From assembly GCA_934454035.1 (NCBI GenBank), contig CAKSFY010000107.1:1-7651 (forward strand): DNA of 7,651 nt, read 5' to 3'. This stretch comes from an uncultured Clostridia bacterium. Its GTDB lineage: Bacteria > Bacillota > Clostridia > UBA1381. The translations under genes and the position numbers were made by a program. Under the pieces are notes generated by a model that saw only the letters and a program-made list of their open reading frames with translations, was not told the origin of the DNA and did not search any database. Numbering within the stretch: the stretch's first letter is position 1; each line of letters begins with the position of its first letter. Below are positions 1 to 5,503 of the stretch, piece by piece.

Positions 1-594
1 ACGATTGATAGGATAGGATATGATTTCAGTATCGCTCGATTCAGTATTATTCTTTTCAGTATCGTTAAAATCAGTATTATTATATTTATTATAATTAGAT
101 TTCGATTCTCGAAAGTCTGCACTTTCGATTTCCGAAAGTCTTGAATTTCGATTTTCAAAAGTCTTGACTTTCGATTTCCGAAAGTCTGGAGTTTCGGTTT
201 CCGAAAGTCTTGGTTTTCGGTCGGTATCTTCATCAATATAAAACTTTTTCAGATATACGATTGCCGGTTTTCCTTGCCCTTGCTTTTTGCGTTCAATAAG
301 ACCGATGCCTTTTTCTGAGTCAAGCTCCGCAAGCAATTTTGTCGCTTTTTCCGTTCCGCAGCACATCTGCTCCATAACATCATTTGTTGTAAAGAATATG
401 TATGCCCGGTTTTCATCATCAACCCAGCCGTTGCGTATGGATAAACCCATACGGTCAAGCATAAGACCGTATAACAGCTTTGCACTGTCCGACACTCGTT
501 TGAAAGTGGGGGAAGTTACAAGTATTTTTGGTATTCTGTAAAAGGTAAATTGTTCGGCTTCATTGCCGTAAAAGTATTCAAATTGTATCGACAT
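1..594 (-). CDS. repA: Replication initiator protein A (RepA_N family), 3' end outside window
   Basis: The frame is open from an ATG at 594 to the window edge (198 codons, no stop), so the C-terminal part is missing. Residues 1 to about 120 read like the RepA_N winged-helix domain that starts theta replication of many Bacillota plasmids and mobile elements: an FYRIPKIL stretch near residue 18, a predicted helical SAKLLYGLMLDRM (37-49), then a VDDENRAYIFFTTNDVM segment (58-74). Residues 125 to about 160 are a hydrophilic linker encoded by 23-bp DNA repeats, followed by a TE/TD-rich tail encoded by 15-bp repeats. In known RepA_N replicons the origin lies in this middle part of the gene. The start is supported by AAGGAGG seven bases upstream. 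Family assignment is by recalled sequence resemblance and is fairly firm; whether the element is a plasmid or an ICE cannot be told. Confidence 0.85.
   Translation of the reverse strand, partial: MSIQFEYFYGNEAEQFTFYRIPKILVTSPTFKRVSDSAKLLYGLMLDRMGLSIRNGWVDDENRAYIFFTTNDVMEQMCCGTEKATKLLAELDSEKGIGLIERKKQGQGKPAIVYLKKFYIDEDTDRKPRLSETETPDFRKSKVKTFENRNSRLSEIESADFRESKSNYNKYNNTDFNDTEKNNTESSDTEIISYPINR
26..77 (-). repeat. 15-bp tandem repeats inside repA
   Basis: The heptamer TCAGTAT occurs at 26, 41, 56 and 71, exactly 15 bp apart, and on the coding strand yields a five-residue repeat ending D-T-E or N-T-E/D. The set lies just beyond the 23-bp repeats toward the 3' part of repA. It may be a second Rep- or DnaA-related element, or only a repeat-expanded linker. 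Confidence 0.7.
100..220 (-). repeat. 23-bp tandem palindromic repeats inside repA (candidate iterons/origin)
   Basis: Five complete 23-bp units begin at 100, 123, 146, 169 and 192, and a sixth partial unit begins at 215. Each starts TTTCG; the best units are inverted repeats of the form GACTTTCG-N5-CGAAAGTC. The unit at 146 is the most diverged. Because 23 is not a multiple of three, successive units are read in different frames and the protein repeats every 23 residues (RLSETET... then RLSEIES...). Position within the rep gene, tandem order and dyad symmetry fit Rep-binding iterons of an internal origin, but binding is inferred. Confidence 0.8.
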
Positions 595-601
595 TGTTGT
601 G

Positions 602-608
602 CCTCCTT
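602..608 (-). promoter_or_regulatory. Ribosome binding site of repA
   Basis: AAGGAGG on the minus strand lies 7 nt before the ATG at 594 and fixes the repA start. Confidence 0.85.
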
Positions 609-625
609 TCCGTGTGTGATTGCAT

Positions 626-663
626 AAAAAAAGAACGCCTTATGGTTTGTTATAAAGCGTTCT
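626..663 (-). terminator. Rho-independent terminator / attenuator ahead of repA
   Basis: AGAACGC (632-638) pairs with GCGTTCT (657-663), and the stem extends to about 12 bp if one imperfect pair is allowed. On the minus strand the stem is followed directly by seven T (626-632). It lies between the putative repA promoter at 842-850 and the repA ribosome site, so it would stop most repA transcripts. That placement suggests attenuation control, although it could simply end an earlier minus-strand transcript. Confidence 0.75.
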
Positions 664-688
664 CAGTTGATATTTTATTTAATTTTGA

Positions 689-695
689 CCTCCTT
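689..695 (-). promoter_or_regulatory. Orphan Shine-Dalgarno in the repA leader
   Basis: A perfect AAGGAGG sits about 30 nt upstream of the terminator stem on the minus strand. No ATG, GTG or TTG follows at a usable distance; the only nearby frame is ATT-AAA-TAA. It may be the site of a minimal leader peptide, a ribosome stand-by site or a relic of a lost gene. Confidence 0.45.
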
Positions 696-790
696 TTGCA
701 GGGTACAACTTTTGTCTTTAACTTAACATTGCCGTTATTCAAGACAGAAATCTTGTAAATTTCGGGGTGGAAAAAGAACTGAAATATACC

Positions 791-840
791 AAGACAAATC
801 GCAAAACCCTTGATTTTATGCGGCTTTCACCGTTTGTCTT
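791..840 (-). other. Inverted repeat in the repA leader
   Basis: AAGACAAA and TTTGTCTT form a perfect 8-bp inverted repeat (791-798 with 833-840) separated by 34 nt. It would begin at the first bases of a transcript from the -10 at 842-847. The spacer holds a weaker hairpin (CGCA...TGCG). It could be part of a regulatory leader structure or a target for an antisense RNA. This is structural evidence only. Confidence 0.45.
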
Positions 841-841
841 T

Positions 842-850
842 ATTATACCA
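842..850 (-). promoter_or_regulatory. Extended -10 promoter reading toward repA
   Basis: The minus strand reads TGGTATAAT here: a perfect TATAAT with the TG of an extended -10. No convincing TTGACA is found 16-18 bp upstream, where the sequence already belongs to the integrase remnant. Transcription would give a repA leader of about 240 nt. Confidence 0.5.
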
Positions 851-856
851 TAGGGG

Positions 857-1048
857 CACAGCCATGCGTCGCTGCTGGTTGAAATGGGATTTTCCCCTTT
901 GCTGATAGCCGAAAGACTCGGACATGAGAGAGTTCAGACAACAATGGAAACATACAGTCACCTTTATCCGAACAAGCAGATTGAGGTTGCAAATCAGCTT
1001 GACGAGTTAATGGCTAAAAATATCACTTCTGATGTAGCCAATTTGTAG
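857..1048 (+). pseudogene. Tyrosine integrase, C-terminal remnant
   Basis: A 63-residue plus-strand frame starts HSHASLLVEMG and continues to LGHERVQTTMETYSHLYP before a TAG at 1046-1048. This is the end of a phage/ICE-type tyrosine recombinase catalytic domain. It keeps the H-x-x-H/R-like HSHA stretch, the second histidine in LGHE and the nucleophilic tyrosine in ETYSH. About 300 N-terminal residues, with the first catalytic arginine, are missing. In this frame a TAG lies at 851-853, directly before the homology, and upstream DNA is the repA leader, so the gene is truncated by a junction and not by a simple point mutation. It cannot be active alone. The end of the frame overlaps a TGTAGCCA tandem repeat typical of integrase tails. 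Confidence 0.85.
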
Positions 1049-1051
1049 CCA
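1033..1051 (+). repeat. Tandem TGTAGCCA repeat at the integrase stop
   Basis: TGTAGCCA occurs at 1033 and 1044, an 11-bp period, across the last codons of the integrase remnant. Short tandem repeats in this place are commonly arm-type binding sites for the integrase N-terminal domain; here that role is inferred. Confidence 0.5.
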
Positions 1052-1065
1052 TTAAAAACACAAAA

Positions 1066-1101
1066 TCCTCAAAAACCGCATAAAACAGCGGTTTTTGAGG
1101 A
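1066..1101. terminator. Rho-independent terminator after the integrase remnant
   Basis: A perfect 14-bp stem (1066-1079 with 1088-1101) has loop ATAAAACA. The core AAAAACCGC...GCGGTTTTT carries its own T5 run on both strands, so it can work in either direction. It lies 17 bp beyond the integrase stop. Confidence 0.8.
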
Positions 1102-1250
1102 CTAAAAATCGAGAAAATTGTTAAAGGACAAACCCATTTTGCAAAAAAATCTTGCCCCTACTTTGAGCATTTACAAAATCTTAAATTACAATAAAACTAC
1201 AATTTTATTGTCAAAAATACCGTGATTATGAGGTTTATCAGCTATGTTAT

Positions 1251-1290
1251 AAAAAAATTAGACCTTAAAAGTTTACGCTTCTAAGGTCTA
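1251..1290 (-). terminator. Rho-independent terminator of the defence operon
   Basis: TAGACCTTA (1259-1267) pairs with TAAGGTCTA (1282-1290). The stem extends to 13 positions with one mismatch around loop TTTACG. On the minus strand the tail is seven T (1251-1257 after TAA). It is the first strong terminator downstream of the HEPN gene, about 220 nt past its stop, and would end the transcript of all seven minus-strand genes. Confidence 0.8.
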
Positions 1291-1338
1291 TTGGGGTATT
1301 AAATTTTTTAAAAATCGTTTTGCCCGGTAACACAAATG

Positions 1339-1350
1339 CTATTCCCACTC
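1339..1350 (-). other. guaA-3'-end-like motif (possible att core)
   Basis: The minus strand reads GAGTGGGAATAG, which would encode E-W-E-stop, the usual end of GMP synthase and a known integration target of some tyrosine-integrase islands. The frame upstream is closed by a stop after only seven codons, so no guaA gene is present. A 12-nt match may be chance. Confidence 0.2.
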
Positions 1351-1452
1351 GGCAAAGTTTTCTTAATGTTAAATTTGTTTGTTTAGTGCTTTATCTTTTT
1401 ATTTACTTATTTTCTTTGTATTCTCTCAACTATTTCTCGCTTGCAGAATTTT

Positions 1453-1472
1453 TAGTATCAAAATAGTATCAA
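1453..1472. repeat. Tandem TAGTATCAA repeat
   Basis: TAGTATCAA occurs at 1453 and 1464, an 11-bp period, matching the spacing and general form (GTA-CCA versus GTATCA) of the pair at the integrase stop. No integrase frame is attached here. It could be an arm-type site left from another integrated element. Confidence 0.45.
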
Positions 1473-1511
1473 TAACTTTTCGATGTGCATCAAAATCTTA
1501 AAGTCAAAAGC

Positions 1512-2234
1512 CTAATCAATTTTGTAATCTTCATTCAAAATATAATTCGAAACATCATTAATTATTTCCTCTAAAAAATTAACAATAAACTTTTTGTTAC
1601 CTTCAATGTCAGAAATGCTGTCATCTCGCAACGCTTCCACAAAAGAAACGGATCCATGAGCTAAACTATTTCTTTTATCTTTTATTGATGTCAGAATATC
1701 GGGTCTATAGTTCAAACTATGCGTATTAACCGTAATGCCGTGTTTTTCAAATGTATCCCTAATTGTAGCTCCATCTAAATTACCTGCTGGCAATGTATCT
1801 CTTGATTTCAACTCTATCACAGATTTGTTAATTATTTTACCTATAATTTCCTCATTCTTTTTCACAAATGTATAAAAATTTGCATTTGGATCATTGGTGG
1901 TCTTTAAAATAGTTTTAGCCCAAAGTTTTTTAATTAAGTCGTTCACATCCGTGTAAGAAAGATTATTAGTTCGAATTCTGTCGTATATGCATTCCATTAA
2001 ATTCGATACTGTGAATTCAATTAGATTATACATCATCAACGCAAGATTTGATTTTAAAATGTTGATTAATGATTGATATGAGAGCGTTACACCATTTTCA
2101 CAGTGAAAGAAATCATCAAATCTGCTACATCCATCCATTTTGTCCTGTTCTGTTTTTTCAAGAAATTTTATAAGATCAATAAATTTTTCTATTTCATCTT
2201 TTCGTTCATCATATATTTCTCTAAAAGTTATCAT
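1512..2234 (-). CDS. HEPN-domain protein (MAE_28990/MAE_18760-like), putative RNase
   Basis: A 240-residue, mostly helical protein with no signal peptide or membrane segment, so presumably cytoplasmic. Near the C-terminus it has KRNSLAHG (187-194), the R-x4-H motif (R188, H193) that in HEPN domains forms the metal-independent RNase active site. Length and the sequence around the motif fit the MAE_28990/MAE_18760-like HEPN family, which is often found beside restriction genes. It starts 4 nt after the DUF262 stop with only a weak AGGG ribosome site, so translation is probably coupled. An in-frame TAG four codons upstream rules out a longer start. It is the last gene of the operon and among its most AT-rich parts (17 G+C of 60 at both 1861-1920 and 2041-2100). 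The likely role is a toxic effector controlled by the DUF262 partner; that role and the RNA substrate are inferred. Confidence 0.8.
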   Translation of the reverse strand: MITFREIYDERKDEIEKFIDLIKFLEKTEQDKMDGCSRFDDFFHCENGVTLSYQSLINILKSNLALMMYNLIEFTVSNLMECIYDRIRTNNLSYTDVNDLIKKLWAKTILKTTNDPNANFYTFVKKNEEIIGKIINKSVIELKSRDTLPAGNLDGATIRDTFEKHGITVNTHSLNYRPDILTSIKDKRNSLAHGSVSFVEALRDDSISDIEGNKKFIVNFLEEIINDVSNYILNEDYKID

Positions 2235-2238
2235 TATA

Positions 2239-3342
2239 TCACCCTATCAACTTATCCCGTACATAAGATATACGTCCCATTAATTTTGTTTTGTTATTTG
2301 CAGCATCAGACTTTGTCCATTTAATAAAGTCATCATCATCAATCCATCCATTACTTGTCGCAGATAAATTCTTATTTTCCTTAAGTGCTATTGAAATTCC
2401 AACAGCAAGTGCCTCAAATCTTGCTCTTGGAGTTGATTTGGATGTCTTATTTTTGCGGAAGCCCCGCTCTCCGAGTAGTTTGTATGCAAATTCAAGCATA
2501 TCCTCAAATCGTTTTTTATAAATTAATAATTCATTACTATAGTCTGAATTTTCCCACTCACTATTTTTCTCATCTATATAGGCATCAATATATCCTGCCA
2601 CATCACCAGTATATCCTTCAAAATCGTTGTCAAAGTTGTCAGAATATGCAAAAAAGCGCGATACTAATTCAAAGCCCTCAAATCTTTTTTCTGTCAATGT
2701 TGTTCGTGGAGCCAATTTATTAAACAATTCATTTTTAACACAATCCTCAATAAAGTTTTTGAATTTGCCATCAAAGGATCCTCTCCGTGTCTCCGTTGGA
2801 TTTGCGTTTACACCACCAGTGTTAATACGTTTAAATATTTCTTGCCTTGTTTTTTCTGTTGTTCCTTCTTCTAAAAATACCACTCGAATATTTGTGTTTA
2901 AAAATCTTCTTTGAACAGCTTGATCCAAATCTTTAAATCTAAAACCATTTGTTTGGGTTAACACTCTTAATCCATTTAATGATAGATCATTCTGCGCAAA
3001 TTGTACTAATGTTTGAGTCCTTTGTGCTCCATCTACAATTTCAATTCTACCATCATCAGTATCTGCGAAAAACATAAAAGGAATAGGTAATCCCATAAGT
3101 ATAGATTCAATAAAATTACATTTATCCTTATCGCCCCAAATAAATTTTCTTTGATATTCTAATGGAACATAAAATTCGCCATCGACAAACTGCTTTACTA
3201 AATAATCTATAACATAATCCCTGGTATCGTACTTTATATCCTGTTTTTTCTCACTAATTTGTTTTGAAGACTCTTCAATCATTTGTTCAGTTTTGTCACT
3301 TATATATTCTTCAATCGAAATATCTTTACCTTCAGCCATCAT
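2239..3342 (-). CDS. DUF262 (GmrS/ParB-like) protein without HNH domain
   Basis: A 367-residue protein with the DUF262 hallmarks: YQRKFIW (63-69), VDGAQRTQTL (103-112), FKRINTGG (170-177) and ETRRG (184-188). DUF262 is a ParB-related fold found in GmrSD, BrxU and SspE, where it binds or hydrolyses nucleotides and gates an attached DUF1524 HNH nuclease. Here the C-terminal half is helical with no H-N-H pattern, and the usual DGQQR is DGAQR, which I believe is normal in one DUF262 subfamily. It may therefore act as sensor or switch for a separate effector, the HEPN protein encoded 4 nt downstream. Residues 1-40 are charged, possibly a coiled coil. AAGGAG lies 5 nt before the first of two adjacent ATGs; either could be used. 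The gap to the upstream methyltransferase is 12 nt. Confidence 0.85.
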   Translation of the reverse strand: MMAEGKDISIEEYISDKTEQMIEESSKQISEKKQDIKYDTRDYVIDYLVKQFVDGEFYVPLEYQRKFIWGDKDKCNFIESILMGLPIPFMFFADTDDGRIEIVDGAQRTQTLVQFAQNDLSLNGLRVLTQTNGFRFKDLDQAVQRRFLNTNIRVVFLEEGTTEKTRQEIFKRINTGGVNANPTETRRGSFDGKFKNFIEDCVKNELFNKLAPRTTLTEKRFEGFELVSRFFAYSDNFDNDFEGYTGDVAGYIDAYIDEKNSEWENSDYSNELLIYKKRFEDMLEFAYKLLGERGFRKNKTSKSTPRARFEALAVGISIALKENKNLSATSNGWIDDDDFIKWTKSDAANNKTKLMGRISYVRDKLIG

Positions 3343-3354
3343 AACAACTCCTTT

Positions 3355-4410
3355 TCATAACTTAATATTATATTCATTTAAATGATTAATTATGCTGATT
3401 CCAATAGCCCTTCCTAATTCAACTGGTACAGCATTGCCTATTTGAATTGCCAACTTATGTTTATTAATTATATGACAACCATCTTCAACAAACTTATATT
3501 CCAGTGGAAAAGACTGCAACAAAGCACCCTCCCTCAAAGATAATGCCCTATCTTGCTCTGGATGTCCAAATCTCCCATTGCCATAACCATAAAATTGTGT
3601 TGTAATTGTTGGAGAAGGTTCATCCCACTTCATACGACCATAAACCGATGGGAATGTCTTTCCTGTGTTTTTTTTATGACAATTTAACAGCAGATATTCA
3701 TCCCAGTCTCTCCAAGTTCCTCCAGGAACGGATTGTTGGATTCTTTTTTTGTTCAGCTCAGATAATTTACTTGCGCAATGTAATATATCCGACGAAAGCT
3801 TTTCGCCATCATTAATTTGTGGCAACTCAGCAATAGCCATACGAACTGTTCTGTAATGTTCACTATCATACATAGGTGGAACTAACTCAATTTGACCATA
3901 TTTTGATGCCAACATAACCAAGCGTTTTCTTTTTTGAGGGACACCGTATTCCTGACAATTAACAATTCTCCAATAACAGTGATATTTTAATTTCTCCAAC
4001 TCATGTAAAAAATCAATAAATATTTTTTCCCTACATAAATTAGGAACATTTTCCATAGAAATAATATCTGGTAAAGTTTCCTTAACTATTTTTTGAAAAT
4101 AGAATAGCAATCTCCATTTTTCATCACAATGTCCATTTTTTCTATATCTGCTGCTATACCTTGAAAATGGTTGACACGGTGCACATCCGACCAGTATTTT
4201 CACACTATTACCAGGAAAATACTTTGCAATAGATTCCTTTTTAAGTTTGGTAATATCCTCGTTTATAAAAACAGCATTGTTATTTGCTTCATATGCATAC
4301 TTACATGAAGATTCAATATCAACACCGGCAACAACATTAAGACCTGCTAATTGCAATCCGTGAGTTAAACCGCCAACTCCGCAAAACAAATCGACAACTG
4401 CATTTGGCAT
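3355..4410 (-). CDS. DNA cytosine-5 methyltransferase (second, target unknown)
   Basis: A 351-residue C5-methyltransferase that transfers methyl from SAM to cytosine in DNA. All main motifs are in order: I, DLFCGVGG (7-14); IV, PCQPFS with catalytic C79; VI, ENV (120-122); VIII, QKRKR (159-163); target recognition region about 180-270; LLQSFP (297-302); X, GNAVP (325-329). It is clearly different from the CCGG-type enzyme two genes upstream: it lacks the RHESKGNGFGY segment and has YGRMKWDEPSPTITT (257-271) before motif IX. AGGAGG overlaps the stop of the restriction gene, 13 nt before the ATG. Its 3' neighbours are DUF262 and HEPN genes rather than a recognisable restriction endonuclease, so it probably marks self DNA for that pair. 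Its sequence specificity cannot be read. Confidence 0.93.
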   Translation of the reverse strand: MPNAVVDLFCGVGGLTHGLQLAGLNVVAGVDIESSCKYAYEANNNAVFINEDITKLKKESIAKYFPGNSVKILVGCAPCQPFSRYSSRYRKNGHCDEKWRLLFYFQKIVKETLPDIISMENVPNLCREKIFIDFLHELEKLKYHCYWRIVNCQEYGVPQKRKRLVMLASKYGQIELVPPMYDSEHYRTVRMAIAELPQINDGEKLSSDILHCASKLSELNKKRIQQSVPGGTWRDWDEYLLLNCHKKNTGKTFPSVYGRMKWDEPSPTITTQFYGYGNGRFGHPEQDRALSLREGALLQSFPLEYKFVEDGCHIINKHKLAIQIGNAVPVELGRAIGISIINHLNEYNIKL

Positions 4411-4423
4411 TCTCTCACTCCTC

Positions 4424-5503
4424 CTATTTCACAAATCTTATCTGCAAATTCAATTTCAAAATCTGCTTGCCGGCAACTTCATCAATCACACCAAAATGAT
4501 GTTTTGATTTACTCGGCGTATCAAATTTTGTGTTATTATACAGATATTCTCTGAACTCATTTCTGTTGTATATGTGATAGCAGAGAACATCTCCGTCCTC
4601 TTTAACGATTATGTAACCGCCTGTTGCTTCGAATTTTCCTTTCCATTGTGACGCAGGCATCATACCAAGAGCAATAATAGTCATAAACTCCTTAATTTTA
4701 TAACTGTAAAATACATCTCTGTTGAGTTCTTTTGCATTACATATATTATTGCTCTCACAAATAGCTATTAAGTCAGATACTCTATTCGCTTTTCCTCTGT
4801 AAAATGCTTCAAGCATATATGCCAATATTTTAGAAATATCTGTATCAATCAACATTAAATTCGATTCAAATACTTCATTATCAGCCCCGACAAAAGACAC
4901 ATAAACTCCCAAAGAATCAAGATATTCAAACTTATCTTTGAACAATCTGAAATTATGGAATGTATCCTTTTCGCTTTCGGTTAAAGTATGACCGCTTAAT
5001 TCATATATAAAATTCGTTGCGCCAGAAGCATTAAAAAGCGTTGAAGGACTGCCAAGCTGTGATTTTATACTGAATCCGAGCATTGGATCGCTACCTGTTT
5101 TTACATCGTGTACCATAAGCGTAATATCCGCCTTATCGGAAGATTTTGCCTTTGGTGTATTACATTTTATTTTGCTTATAAAACTTTCAATATCCGGCAC
5201 CTCGAATGAACCGTCTCTGCTTTTAACAGCTTTAATTGATGATAAGAGCAATTCCGCATTTTCCTCAAATTCAGAAATTGGAATCGTTGCAACTTCTGTC
5301 CCGGAACTTTCTGCAATAACCTTAATATTACCGTTTCTTATATATTGCCAATTACCATCTTTTTGACTTCTGATTATTTTTAATATATCATAATAAATTG
5401 TATCAATTTTGTTTGTATCAGCATCGGCGGCATATAATCTACCGTCGGCTGCCAACTTAAACAATGTATATAATTCACTCCATTCGCCTTTATTGCCTTT
5501 CAT
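4424..5503 (-). CDS. HpaII-family restriction endonuclease (predicted CCGG)
   Basis: A 359-residue protein starting MKGNKGEWSELYTLFKLAADGRL, the characteristic opening of HpaII-type enzymes (RE_HpaII family), which cut C^CGG. The central part, KADITLMVHD (124-133) followed by LGFSIKSQLGSPSTLFNASGA (142-162), is the likely nuclease core; D126 and K147 are candidate catalytic residues, but I assign them by pattern only. Length agrees with the family, with no sign of truncation. A GGAGG 9 nt before the ATG lies inside the end of the methyltransferase gene. The two frames overlap by 14 nt, which ties restriction to prior synthesis of the methylase. The companion methyltransferase has a CCGG-type recognition segment, supporting the target assignment. 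The gene contains three CCGG sites itself, so host viability would depend on methylation if the enzyme is active. Confidence 0.92.
   Translation of the reverse strand: MKGNKGEWSELYTLFKLAADGRLYAADADTNKIDTIYYDILKIIRSQKDGNWQYIRNGNIKVIAESSGTEVATIPISEFEENAELLLSSIKAVKSRDGSFEVPDIESFISKIKCNTPKAKSSDKADITLMVHDVKTGSDPMLGFSIKSQLGSPSTLFNASGATNFIYELSGHTLTESEKDTFHNFRLFKDKFEYLDSLGVYVSFVGADNEVFESNLMLIDTDISKILAYMLEAFYRGKANRVSDLIAICESNNICNAKELNRDVFYSYKIKEFMTIIALGMMPASQWKGKFEATGGYIIVKEDGDVLCYHIYNRNEFREYLYNNTKFDTPSKSKHHFGVIDEVAGKQILKLNLQIRFVK

Larger units (their letters stand above)
1102..1511. other. Non-coding AT-rich stretch
   Basis: I see no credible gene here. It holds a perfect 9-bp inverted repeat ACAATAAAA...TTTTATTGT (1188-1211, loop 6), the minus-strand terminator at 1251-1290, a TTTGCC...GGCAAA pair (1319-1324 with 1351-1356) enclosing a possible att-like motif, and the TAGTATCAA tandem repeat at 1453-1472. 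The mix suggests an old element end next to the defence operon. Confidence 0.6.

Noticed and set aside
100..220. Regular repeats that could be mistaken for a CRISPR array
   Set aside because: Units are directly adjacent 23-mers with no unique spacers and lie inside the repA coding frame.
249..485. 78-codon minus-strand frame
   Set aside because: It is an out-of-frame shadow inside repA, with cysteine-rich sequence resembling no known protein.
287..541. 84-codon plus-strand frame
   Set aside because: It is antisense to repA, which has a perfect ribosome site and recognisable protein sequence.
1188..1211. Perfect 9-bp inverted repeat ACAATAAAA...TTTTATTGT
   Set aside because: The stem is almost pure A/T with no T tail, so terminator function is doubtful; kept only as a note in the non-coding stretch.
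1339..1460. Possible remnant of guaA or of another integrase in the non-coding stretch
   Set aside because: The E-W-E-stop frame is closed by a stop after seven codons, and plus-strand frames ending near 1460 are low-complexity without integrase motifs.
2239..2241. Possible frameshift splitting a DUF262-HEPN fusion
   Set aside because: The DUF262 stop and the HEPN ATG are separated by a normal 4-nt operon gap, an in-frame TAG lies before the HEPN start, and both proteins look complete.
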